From Arthrobacter sp. QXT-31 (GTDB lineage Bacteria > Actinomycetota > Actinomycetes > Actinomycetales > Micrococcaceae): 64,000 nucleotides of DNA. This document shows, in pieces, positions 28,489-36,820 of this stretch; position 1 is the first letter of the stretch, and every line of letters starts with the position of its first letter. A program made the translations under genes and the position numbers. The notes under the pieces were generated by a model that had not been told where the DNA came from, did no database searches, and saw only the letters and a list, made by a program, of their open reading frames with translations. The DNA lies in the NCBI RefSeq assembly GCF_001969265.1, contig NZ_CP019304.1:1612001-1676000 (forward strand), read 5' to 3'.

Positions 28489-29370
28489 GTGAGCCAGACC
28501 AACGACTACCTGGAACTCGTCCGCGCTCCGGCCGTCCTTACGGTCCTCGGCGATACGATCGCCGGCGGGTCAGCGGCCGGGCACCGGCTGGGCGGGCGCA
28601 GGATGCTCCTCCCCGTGGCAAGCGCCTGCCTGTACGCCGGCGGCATGGCATTGAATGACTACGCCGATCGTGGGATCGATGCCCGCGAACGGCCGGAACG
28701 GCCCATCCCCTCGGGGCGCATTACCCCCAAGAAGGCCCTCACCGCGGCGGCTGCCCTTACGGCGGCCGGACTCAGCCTCAGCGCCGCCGGTGGAGGCAGG
28801 CGTTCGCTGGCGGTGGGACTTCCGCTCGCCGCCGCGATCTGGACCTACGACCTGGTGGCCAAGGGCCATCCGGTGTCCGGCGCGGTAACCATGGGCTGCT
28901 GCCGGGCACTTGACGTCCTCATGGGCGCAGGCTCGGCACACCTCCGCCCCGCCCTCGGCGCGGCCGGCATCATGGGTGCCCACACCGTGGCTGTCACCGT
29001 CCTTTCCCACGGTGAAGTCGAGGGAACAACCACGACGACGGCTTCCGGCGTAGCCGCCGGCACTGGCCTGGTTGCCGGCGCCGTGCTTGCCGGTTCCGCT
29101 GGCCCCCGCAACCAAGTCCTCCCCGTACTGTTGGCGACCGCCTTCTACGCCGCTCGATGCGCACCGGCCCAGGTGCGGGCTGCACGCAACCCCTTGCCGA
29201 AGAATGCCCTTGAGGCCACCAAGGCAGGAATCCGGGCGATGGTCCCCCTGCAGACGGCGCTCACGCTGCGCCAGGGAAACCTGGTGGCGGCCGCAGTGCT
29301 CGCATCAGTGGACCTGTTCGGCAAGGTCCTGCGGTCCCGGCCCAGGAAATTGAGGATCAGCGAGTCATGA
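28489..29370 (+). CDS. eboC: EboC-type UbiA-family prenyltransferase (SCO3242-like)
   Basis: 293 residues with about eight hydrophobic segments. The first Asp-rich prenyl-diphosphate motif is visible as LNDYADRGIDARERPERPIPSG (NDxxDxxxD). The second, usually DxxxD, is less clear, as in other members of this subgroup. UbiA enzymes transfer a polyprenyl chain to an acceptor in the membrane. GTG start two bases after the inositol-phosphate-synthase-like gene, and the stop overlaps the next ATG. Part of the ebo set; acceptor and chain length unknown. Confidence 0.87.
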   Translation: MSQTNDYLELVRAPAVLTVLGDTIAGGSAAGHRLGGRRMLLPVASACLYAGGMALNDYADRGIDARERPERPIPSGRITPKKALTAAAALTAAGLSLSAAGGGRRSLAVGLPLAAAIWTYDLVAKGHPVSGAVTMGCCRALDVLMGAGSAHLRPALGAAGIMGAHTVAVTVLSHGEVEGTTTTTASGVAAGTGLVAGAVLAGSAGPRNQVLPVLLATAFYAARCAPAQVRAARNPLPKNALEATKAGIRAMVPLQTALTLRQGNLVAAAVLASVDLFGKVLRSRPRKLRISES

Positions 29371-30860
29371 CAGCACCCCAAACCACCATGCCCTTCAGTC
29401 TCGGGTACGGCACCAACGGCTTCACAGACCATCCGCTTCCCATCGCGCTGGAGCTCCTCGCCGAGGAGGGCTACGAGGCCGTGGCGCTGACCTTGGGCCA
29501 TCCTCACCTGGATCCGTTTGCCGAGGATCTGGATGTCCAACTTCAGTCACTGCGGAAACGGCTCCAAGAGCTCGGGCTTCGCGTCGTCATTGAAACCGGC
29601 ACCCGCTTCCTGCTGGACCCTCGCCACAAGCACCGGCCTGCGCTGGTGGATGACGATGCCGCAGTCCGGGTCGCGTTCCTGCGCCGCGCCGTCGACATCG
29701 CCGCCGCCCTGCAGGCTGAATGTGTCTCCTTTTTCTCCGGGATACTGCCGGCGGATGCCAGCCCGGAAACAGGATGGAAGCGACTGACCCCCCGCGTGGC
29801 GGACATCGTTGACTATGCCCGCGTCAGGAACGTCGTGGTCGCCGTCGAACCTGAACCGGGCATGCTGGTGGAGACCGTTTCCGACGTTCTGCGCCTTCGG
29901 ACGGAACTGGGGGACCCGGACAATCTGCGGGTGACCGTGGACATCGGCCACTGCGTGGTGGTTGAGCCCGGCGGCGTGCGGGGGGCCCTCCTGGAGGCCG
30001 GTCCTCTGCTGGCGAACGTGCAGCTGGACGACATGCCCACGCACACCCATGAGCACCTGCCATTCGGTGAGGGCGCCGTAGATCTGCCCCTCGCACTCGC
30101 CACGCTGGCGGAACTGGGCTACCGCGGCGTGGCCGCCGTCGAGCTGCCCAGGCACTCGCACGATGCTCCGGGGCTGGCCGCGCGGAGCATCGCCGCGCTT
30201 CGCGCCGCGTGGGAGGAATCAGTCCGGGACAGGCACGTTGAACGCTGGCTGGAGGAGAGTACGACGGCGGTCGCAGCCGACCGCGGCACCCTCACCAGGA
30301 TATTCGCCACGGCTGGCCGCCGGCTGGGCCGCGACCCTCTCCGTCCGGACGTCGACCCGACGGGCGTCCTGTTCGGCACCGTCACCGATCACGCACGGGG
30401 CCAGCTAATCGGCCGGCTGCACGAAGTCCTGGCAGCGGATGGGCTGGCTGAAGCTTTGCCGGCCCTGTACGACGGCGGTGACTCCGCAGAACGCCGCGGC
30501 GTCCTGAAAGGGCTGGGAGCCTTGGCTGCCGCCACACCTGAACTGCCGGCCGCCGTCGTCGCCGCAGGACTGCACGTGACAGCGCAGGCCCTCCGGACCA
30601 ACGAAAGCGGCCTGGTTGCCGCCGCCGTCGGTCCGTTCGCAGCCGCCTACCTGGACCAGCACAGCTGGCGCCACGCCGTGCTGAAGCTGATCTTCCTCGG
30701 GATCAGCCTCAGTGCCGTAACGGACCTGATGGAACGGGCCGATGACGAGCTCGCCAGGATGGCAGGCGATTTTGCCGCTGAACGCCAGGCCGCAGGACGC
30801 CCGGTCCCGGATGACGTCCACCTGATCACCGGGTCCTTCTCCCGCTCTTCGACTTCTTAA
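29367..30860 (+). CDS. Fusion: TIM-barrel isomerase-like domain + EboA domain
   Basis: 497 residues in two parts. Residues 1-285 form a sugar-phosphate isomerase/epimerase TIM barrel (FSLGYGTNGFTDHPLPIALELLAEEGY, VVAVEPEPGMLVETVSDVLRL, VTVDIGHCVVVEPGG, VQLDDMPTHTHEHLPFGEGAVDLPLALA), with the Glu, Asp-x-x-His and other metal-ligand positions present. Residues 300-497 match EboA: SAERRGVLKGLGALA, ALRTNESGLVAAAVGPFAAAYLD, WRHAVLKLIFLGISL, ADDELARMAGDFAAERQAAGRPVP. EboA alone is about 220 residues in proteobacteria and cyanobacteria, so this is a fusion. The function of EboA is unknown; it is tied to metabolite traffic. ATGA overlap with eboC. Confidence 0.85.
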   Translation: MTAPQTTMPFSLGYGTNGFTDHPLPIALELLAEEGYEAVALTLGHPHLDPFAEDLDVQLQSLRKRLQELGLRVVIETGTRFLLDPRHKHRPALVDDDAAVRVAFLRRAVDIAAALQAECVSFFSGILPADASPETGWKRLTPRVADIVDYARVRNVVVAVEPEPGMLVETVSDVLRLRTELGDPDNLRVTVDIGHCVVVEPGGVRGALLEAGPLLANVQLDDMPTHTHEHLPFGEGAVDLPLALATLAELGYRGVAAVELPRHSHDAPGLAARSIAALRAAWEESVRDRHVERWLEESTTAVAADRGTLTRIFATAGRRLGRDPLRPDVDPTGVLFGTVTDHARGQLIGRLHEVLAADGLAEALPALYDGGDSAERRGVLKGLGALAAATPELPAAVVAAGLHVTAQALRTNESGLVAAAVGPFAAAYLDQHSWRHAVLKLIFLGISLSAVTDLMERADDELARMAGDFAAERQAAGRPVPDDVHLITGSFSRSSTS

Positions 30861-30875
30861 TAAGGAAAGCCCGCC

Positions 30876-31754
30876 ATGCGCATCTTTGATCCCCATATCC
30901 ATATGACCAGCCGCACCACCAACGATTACGAGGCTCTTTATGCCAGCGGAGTGCGGGCCCTCGTGGAACCGGCGTTCTGGTTGGGCCAGCCCCGCACCAA
31001 GGTCGGCTCCTTCATCGACTACTTCGACGCGCTGCTGGGCTGGGAGCGGTTCCGCGCCGCCCAGTTCGGCATCCGGCACCACGCCACGATCGCATTGAAC
31101 CCCAAAGAGGCGAACGACCCCCGGTGCGTTCCCGTCCTGGAGGAGATCCCCCGCTACCTGATCAAGGAGGGCGTGGTGGCCGTCGGCGAGATTGGCTACG
31201 ACTCGATGACTCCCGCCGAGGACGAGGCCTTCAGCCGACAGCTGGAGCTGGCGCGTGAATTCTCGCTGCCTGCCATGGTGCACACACCGCACAGGGAGAA
31301 GCTCGCCGGTACCCGCAGGACCCTGGACGTGGTCCGTGAGTCCGGGGTTGCACCTGGCATGGTGGTTGTTGATCACCTCAATGAAACCAACGTCGAGATG
31401 GTCAAGGACGCCGGAGCCTGGATGGGATTCTCCATCTATCCCGACACCAAAATGGACGAGCACCGCATGGTGGCAATCCTCCGCACCTACGGAACGGAAA
31501 AGGTGCTGGTGAACTCTGCTGCTGACTGGGGCCGGTCCGATCCCCTAAAAACCCTCAGTACAGCCAACGCCATGCTGGCGGCAGGTTTCACTGCTGACGA
31601 CGTAGACAAGGTGCTCTGGCGCAATCCGGTTGAGTTCTACGGCCAGAGCGGCCAGCTGATCCTTGACCCGATCCCTGGTTTCGATGCGGCGGAGCTGCCG
31701 GATGCGGCAGCGGGCTTCGAGGGCAACTCGGTCCTGCGGGGGGCACGCGCATAA
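30876..31754 (+). CDS. eboB: EboB-type TatD-like metal-dependent hydrolase
   Basis: 292 residues. Amidohydrolase TIM barrel with the N-terminal metal motif FDPHIHMTSRT (HxH), the glutamate in VVAVGEIGYDSM, His in MVHTPHRE, His in VVDHLNETN and the final Asp in VLVNSAADWGRSD. It differs from true TatD nucleases in the region after the HxH motif (EALYASGVRALVEPAFWLGQPRT), as EboB proteins do. Substrate unknown. It follows the EboA fusion by 15 bases, and its TAA overlaps the eboE ATG (TAATG). Confidence 0.88.
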   Translation: MRIFDPHIHMTSRTTNDYEALYASGVRALVEPAFWLGQPRTKVGSFIDYFDALLGWERFRAAQFGIRHHATIALNPKEANDPRCVPVLEEIPRYLIKEGVVAVGEIGYDSMTPAEDEAFSRQLELAREFSLPAMVHTPHREKLAGTRRTLDVVRESGVAPGMVVVDHLNETNVEMVKDAGAWMGFSIYPDTKMDEHRMVAILRTYGTEKVLVNSAADWGRSDPLKTLSTANAMLAAGFTADDVDKVLWRNPVEFYGQSGQLILDPIPGFDAAELPDAAAGFEGNSVLRGARA

Positions 31755-32878
31755 TGCTCCTTTCATACTGCACCAACGTCCACCCTGCCGAGGACTTTGA
31801 CGGCGTGATCCGTCAGCTCCGCGAGTACGCAGGTCCGATCCGCCGCAGGGCTGGCCTGGAAACCCTCGGCGTCGGGCTGTGGCTGCCGGCCGGGCTGGCC
31901 CGCCAGCTGGCGGGAAGTGCGGAGGACCGGGCCGCCCTCCGGGACGTCCTTGATACTGAGGGACTGCAGCTGCACACCATCAACGCCTTCCCGTACGGTG
32001 GCTTCCATAATGAAGTGGTCAAGCTCGACGTCTACAAGCCGACGTGGGCGGAGCGTGAGCGTCTGGAGTACACGCTGGACTGCGCGGAGGTGCTGGCGGC
32101 CCTGCTGCCCGAGGATACAGCCGGGTCAATCTCGACTCTACCGCTCGCATGGCGTGCGGACTGGACAGAAAATGACGACGACGCCGCCACCTCGGCCTTT
32201 GCCGAGCTGAGCTCACGCCTCCGGGACCTCCGGGACCGTACGGGAAAAACGGTGCGTGTCGCCGTCGAACCTGAACCGGGCTGCATTCTCGACACGGTCG
32301 CCGACGTCGTCAGCTGGCTGGCGCCCCGGATCCAACGGGGCATCGATCCGGAGTTCGTGGGCCTGTGCGTGGACACCTGCCACCTTGCTGTTTCGTTCGC
32401 CGACCCTGCCGGCGCTGTCCGCCAGATCGACGCCGCGGGCCTGCGGGTCGTCAAGGTCCAGGCATCCGCCGCGCTGCATGTCACGGACCCCTCCGATCCG
32501 GCGGCCCGGGATGCTTTGGCGGGCTTTGTCGAACCGCGGTACCTGCACCAGGTGCGTGAGTCGCAACCGGCAGGCATTGTCCCTGCCGACGATCTCGACG
32601 AAGCCCTGAGGGATCTGCCGGGGGAAAACGCGTGGCGGGTCCACTTCCACATCCCGCTCCACCACGTGCCCGCGGAGCCACTGGAAACCACCGTGGATGT
32701 GCTCCGCCAGACAGTTGCCGAAGTTGATCAGCTGCCGTACGGACCTGAGGTCCACCTCGACATCGAAACCTATACCTGGAGCGTGCTGCCCGGCGCCTCG
32801 GTGGGCATCACCGAGGGAATCGCGGCCGAGATCGCGTGGGCGAAGTCGAACCTGCTGGACGCCGCACCGGTCCGCTGA
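31754..32878 (+). CDS. eboE: EboE-type TIM-barrel protein
   Basis: 374 residues. The family opens with LSYCTNVHPAEDFDGVIRQLREYAGPIRRR, followed by LGVGLWLPAGLARQL and LHTINAFPYGGFHNEVVKLDVYKPTW, all typical of EboE. Metal-ligand positions appear in VAVEPEPGCILDTV, VGLCVDTCHLAVSF and WRVHFHIPLHH, and the C-terminus ends HLDIETYTWSVLPG. It belongs to the xylose-isomerase-like superfamily, so an isomerisation or aldol step on a sugar or cyclitol is possible. Translationally coupled to eboB and 40 bases ahead of eboF. Confidence 0.88.
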   Translation: MLLSYCTNVHPAEDFDGVIRQLREYAGPIRRRAGLETLGVGLWLPAGLARQLAGSAEDRAALRDVLDTEGLQLHTINAFPYGGFHNEVVKLDVYKPTWAERERLEYTLDCAEVLAALLPEDTAGSISTLPLAWRADWTENDDDAATSAFAELSSRLRDLRDRTGKTVRVAVEPEPGCILDTVADVVSWLAPRIQRGIDPEFVGLCVDTCHLAVSFADPAGAVRQIDAAGLRVVKVQASAALHVTDPSDPAARDALAGFVEPRYLHQVRESQPAGIVPADDLDEALRDLPGENAWRVHFHIPLHHVPAEPLETTVDVLRQTVAEVDQLPYGPEVHLDIETYTWSVLPGASVGITEGIAAEIAWAKSNLLDAAPVR

Positions 32879-32918
32879 CCGAGGCGCGTTCCCTGACACC
32901 CTGAGCAAGGAAGAACCT

Positions 32919-34319
32919 GTGAAACCAGTACTGCTGCTGAACGTCGTTGGCCTGACTGCCAAGGCCCTGCGCCAGATGCCCCGCCTGTCGCGGCTGGCCT
33001 CGCAGGGATGGTCCTCTGAACTGGCCACCGTACTGCCTGCGGTGACATGCACCGTCCAGTCCACAATGCTGACCGGCCTGTCACCGGCCCAGCACGGGAT
33101 CGTGGGAAACGGATGGTACTTTCGGGAACTTGGGGACGTCTTTCTATGGCGCCAGCACAATAGGCTCGTCAGCGGGGAGAACATCTGGGAGACGGCCCGC
33201 CGGCAGCATCCCGGCTACCGCGCAGGAAATATCTGCTGGTGGTATGCCATGGGAATGTCCACAGACCTGACGGTGACACCCAGGCCCATCTACCACGCGG
33301 ACGGCCGCAAATCCCCGGATGCGTATGTGCGGCCGGCGGAACTGCACGACGAACTCGTGACCGAGTACGGCGACTTTCCGCTCTTCCAGTACTGGGGTCC
33401 GACCGCGACCATCCGGTCCACTGAATGGATCGTCAACTCCACCCGGCACGTCATGCGGAGCCAGTCACCAAATCTGCTGATGGCATACCTGCCGCACCTG
33501 GACTACGACCTGCAGCGTTTCGGGCCGGACTCGCCGCAGGCTGACCAGGCCGCGGCCGAGCTCGACGGCGCCCTCGCGCCGCTCCTGGATGAGGCCGCAG
33601 AGCGCGGCTATAGCATCATTGCGGTGGCCGAGTACGGGATCGAGGATGCACGCCGGCCGGTGGATATTAATCGCGTCCTGCGCCGGGAAGGCCTGTTGGA
33701 GGTCTACGTGCAGGAGGGCAGGGAACAGCTTGATCCGTGGACTTCACGCGCCTTTGCCGTCGCCGACCACCAGGTAGCACATGTCTATGTCTCCGACCCG
33801 TCGGACGTTGAGCGGGTGGCGGCACTGCTTCGCGGGGTTGATGGAGTGGACGAGGTCCTCAACCGCGAAGCGCAGGGCCGCTACGGGCTCGATCACGAAA
33901 GATCCGGGGAGTTGGTTGTCATCGCGGAACCGGGTGCGTGGTTCACGTACTACTTCTGGCTCGACGACGACCGGGCACCGGAGTATGCGCGTGGCGTGGA
34001 TATTCACCGGAAACCCGGGTATGACCCCGCAGAACTCTTCTTCGACCCGGCAGACAAATTGGCCAAGGCCAAAGCGGGGCTGAACCTGGTGAAGAAGAAG
34101 CTGGGCTTGCGCTACGCCATGAGCACGGTGCCCCTCGATCCGTCACATGTGCGGGGGACCCACGGACGGCTTCCTGGTTCGCCTGACGGTACGCCCCTGA
34201 TCATTGGCTCCAGCGCCCAGATCCCTTCCTCAGTGGAAGCGCTCGTGAACAGCGGCAGGCAGGTTCCCGCCGCTGCCGTGAAGGGCCTGGTGCTCCAGAC
34301 GCAGGGCATCGACGGCTAG
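32919..34319 (+). CDS. eboF: EboF-type alkaline-phosphatase-superfamily protein
   Basis: 466 residues from GTG 32919, preceded by AAGGAAG. It opens VLLLNVVGLT, where canonical nucleotide pyrophosphatases have a metal-binding Asp, and continues with the nucleophile region LPAVTCTVQSTMLTGLSPAQHGIVGNGWYF and the later DIHRKPGYDP, LDPSHVRGTHGRLP. Other metal ligands are altered: the usual DHG site reads AEYGIE, and the HxxxH-type stretch reads PHLDYDLQRFGP. These substitutions are also typical of EboF. It may bind a phosphorylated ligand or use a partial metal site. No signal peptide is evident. A terminator follows at 34356. Confidence 0.88.
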   Translation: MKPVLLLNVVGLTAKALRQMPRLSRLASQGWSSELATVLPAVTCTVQSTMLTGLSPAQHGIVGNGWYFRELGDVFLWRQHNRLVSGENIWETARRQHPGYRAGNICWWYAMGMSTDLTVTPRPIYHADGRKSPDAYVRPAELHDELVTEYGDFPLFQYWGPTATIRSTEWIVNSTRHVMRSQSPNLLMAYLPHLDYDLQRFGPDSPQADQAAAELDGALAPLLDEAAERGYSIIAVAEYGIEDARRPVDINRVLRREGLLEVYVQEGREQLDPWTSRAFAVADHQVAHVYVSDPSDVERVAALLRGVDGVDEVLNREAQGRYGLDHERSGELVVIAEPGAWFTYYFWLDDDRAPEYARGVDIHRKPGYDPAELFFDPADKLAKAKAGLNLVKKKLGLRYAMSTVPLDPSHVRGTHGRLPGSPDGTPLIIGSSAQIPSSVEALVNSGRQVPAAAVKGLVLQTQGIDG

Positions 34320-34355
34320 GCCCAGCCAAAGCATTTAGCTTTTTCAAACAACAAA

Positions 34356-34376
34356 CGGCCTAAGACTCTTAGGCCG
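34356..34376 (+). terminator. Rho-independent-like terminator after eboF
   Basis: CGGCCTAAG at 34356-34364 pairs with CTTAGGCCG at 34368-34376 around a 3-base loop, followed by CTTTCTTGCG and a T-rich stretch. It lies 37 bases after the eboF stop. The AT-rich 34381-34545 beyond it presumably holds the promoter of the next gene; no motif is clear. Confidence 0.75.
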
Positions 34377-34545
34377 CTTTCTTGCGCTGTTTTTCAGCTC
34401 TTGATAATCCACTCGCTTCGCGGGACATGAAAATATCTCAACTTTGTTTTTTGAAACCACTAGGTAAATCGACGCATTTCAATTAGCGTTTTAGGCATCC
34501 GAGTCCGGCTAGTCCGGCTCCTCAATGACGAGAAGAAAGTGAACG

Positions 34546-36693
34546 ATGACAGTCAATCGACATGGGATAGCGAAAGCGGGCGCGAGCCTCGCAATGGCGG
34601 GCCTGCTGGCCACCGCTTTTGCCGTCGCCCCCGCTCAGGCGCAGCCGGGTGACACCGCTTCAGGTGTGGCCCCCGCGGACAGCAGCTTCCAGAAAGTGAC
34701 GCTGAACGACACTCCGGGCGAGCCCGTGGACCTCGCCGTGCTTCCAAACAACAATGTCCTGCACACCACCCGCGGCGGCGAGGTCTGGCTCAACAACGAC
34801 AAGACGGGCCTCAACACCCTGGCCGCGAAGCTCGACGTTTACGAGCATGACGAAGAGGGCCTGCAGAGCATCGCGCTCGACCCCAAGTTCGGCACCAAGG
34901 GCAACAACTGGGTCTACCTGTACTACTCGCCCCCGCAGGACACCCCGGTGGATGATCCCGCCACCCCCGGCGTCAACGAGGGCGACGCGCCCTTCAGCGG
35001 CACGGCAGCAGACTTCGAAAAGTTCAGCGGATCCCTGACGCTTTCCCGCTTCCAGTTCAACGGTTCCACCATCGACCTCGCTACCGAGCAGCACATCATC
35101 GATGTGCCGGTGGACCGCGGCATCTGCTGCCACGTCGGCGGTGACATCGTGTTCGACGCCGAGGGCAACCTGTACCTCTCCACAGGTGACGACACCAACC
35201 CGTTCCAGTCCGGCGGCTTCACGCCGATCGACGAGCGCCCCACCAGCAACCCCGCACTCGATGCGCAGCGGACTTCCGCAAACACCAATGACCTGCGCGG
35301 CAAGGTCCTGCGGATCACGCCCAAGGACGGCGGCGGTTACACCATCCCCGAAGGCAACCTCTTCCAGCCGGGCACTCCCCAGACCCGCCCCGAGATCTAC
35401 GTGATGGGCCTGCGCAACCCTTTCCGGGTGGACCTGAACCAGAAGACAGGCGAACTCTACATCGCCGACTACTCGCCCGACGCACGCACCGCCAACCCCC
35501 TTCGCGGCCCTGCCGGCACCGGCAAGTGGATGGCAGTCACCGAACCTTCCAACTACGGCTGGCCCTACTGCGCCACCGCAGAACTGCCGTACGTTGACTA
35601 CGACTTCGCCACCGGCACCTCCGGTGCAGCCTTCAACTGCGCTGCGCCCGTGAACGATTCTCCGAACAACACCGGCCTGCGCGAGCTGCCCCCGGTCTCG
35701 CAGCCGGAGGCCTGGTACTCCTACGGCGCTTCCGCCGAGTTCCCTGAGCTGGAAACGGGCGGTATCGGCCCCATGGCCGGCCCCGCCTACGAGTTCGACG
35801 AGAAGGCAACCAAGGGCAACGCCCCTGTCGCCTGGCCGTCCTACTACGACGGCAAGTCCTTCTTCTACGAGTGGACCCGCGACTACATCAAGGCCATGAC
35901 CACGGAAAACGGCGACCTCACTTCGATTGAGAACGTCGTCGACTCCCTTGTGGTCGACAACCCGATCGACATGGAATTTGGTTCCAACGGCGCCCTCTAC
36001 GTCCTTGAATACGGAGACGGCTACTTCGGCGAGAACCCCGACGCGCAGCTTTCCCGGATCGACTTCATCGGTGCCAACGGCAACCACAGCCCCGTGGCCG
36101 TGGCCTCCGGCACGCCGACTGCCGGGGCATCACCGCTGACCGTACAGTTCTCCAGCGAAGGCACCACTGACGCGGACGGCGACAAGATCCGCTACGAGTG
36201 GGACTTCAACTCCGACGGCGTCGTGGACTCCGAGGAAGCCAATCCCACGTGGACCTATGAGGAAATCGGAACCTACACCGCGAGCCTGCAGGTCACCGAT
36301 CTGGGCGGCCTGCACCGCGGGCGCAGCTCCTCTGCCGAAGTGGCAATCGAGGTAGGCAACCAGGCACCGGTCATCGAGTTCATCAGCCCCGTAGCAGGCC
36401 AGGACTTCCACTTCGGTGACACCGTCACCTACGAGGTCCGGGTTACGGATGACCAGCCGGTTGACTGCTCGCTGGTCAAGGTGAGCTACATCCTCGGCCA
36501 CCACACGCACGGTCACCCGCAGACCACCACCTCGGGCTGCACCGGAACCCTGACCACCACCGTTCCCGAAGGCCACGACCCCGCAGTGGATGATCTCTCG
36601 GCCGTCTTCAGCGCAAGCTACACCGATGCCGGCGACGCCGCCTCGGCCCCGCTGACCGGAACCGCTGAGGTGGTTCTGGTGGCCGGCAACTGA
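34546..36693 (+). CDS. Secreted PQQ-dependent sugar/aldose dehydrogenase-like protein with PKD domain
   Basis: 715 residues. A Sec signal (hydrophobic LAMAGLLATAFAVAPAQA, cleavage near residue 32) leads into a six-bladed propeller of the soluble glucose dehydrogenase (GdhB) type: DEEGLQSIALDPKFG, GNLYLSTGDDTNPF, LRGKVLRITPKDGG and IYVMGLRNPFRVDLN are family blocks. A PKD/Ig-like module follows at about 500-590 (YEWDFNSDGVVDSEEANPTWTYEEIGTYTASLQVTD), then another Ig-like domain. Such proteins oxidise sugars or polyols outside the membrane using PQQ, though many homologues lack proof of a cofactor. No PQQ synthesis gene is in the window. It follows the ebo-type cluster on the same strand and could act on the exported product. 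Confidence 0.88.
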   Translation: MTVNRHGIAKAGASLAMAGLLATAFAVAPAQAQPGDTASGVAPADSSFQKVTLNDTPGEPVDLAVLPNNNVLHTTRGGEVWLNNDKTGLNTLAAKLDVYEHDEEGLQSIALDPKFGTKGNNWVYLYYSPPQDTPVDDPATPGVNEGDAPFSGTAADFEKFSGSLTLSRFQFNGSTIDLATEQHIIDVPVDRGICCHVGGDIVFDAEGNLYLSTGDDTNPFQSGGFTPIDERPTSNPALDAQRTSANTNDLRGKVLRITPKDGGGYTIPEGNLFQPGTPQTRPEIYVMGLRNPFRVDLNQKTGELYIADYSPDARTANPLRGPAGTGKWMAVTEPSNYGWPYCATAELPYVDYDFATGTSGAAFNCAAPVNDSPNNTGLRELPPVSQPEAWYSYGASAEFPELETGGIGPMAGPAYEFDEKATKGNAPVAWPSYYDGKSFFYEWTRDYIKAMTTENGDLTSIENVVDSLVVDNPIDMEFGSNGALYVLEYGDGYFGENPDAQLSRIDFIGANGNHSPVAVASGTPTAGASPLTVQFSSEGTTDADGDKIRYEWDFNSDGVVDSEEANPTWTYEEIGTYTASLQVTDLGGLHRGRSSSAEVAIEVGNQAPVIEFISPVAGQDFHFGDTVTYEVRVTDDQPVDCSLVKVSYILGHHTHGHPQTTTSGCTGTLTTTVPEGHDPAVDDLSAVFSASYTDAGDAASAPLTGTAEVVLVAGN

Positions 36694-36743
36694 TGCTCTT
36701 TCGAGTGCCGATCGTTGCCCCCTAGCGGCCAACCAGCCGCGGG

Positions 36744-36789
36744 AAAAGCGGCCCCTGTCCCAGCCAAGGCTGGGACAGGGGCCGCTTTT
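36744..36789. terminator. Bidirectional terminator, perfect 22-bp arms
   Basis: Arms 36744-36765 and 36768-36789 are exact inverted repeats separated by AA. The stem begins AAAAGCGG and ends CCGCTTTT, so both strands carry a U-run. It sits between the convergent dehydrogenase and ROK genes. Confidence 0.9.
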
Positions 36790-36820
36790 CGTTGCTAGCA
36801 GGCTGCAGACTGCTGGGAAA

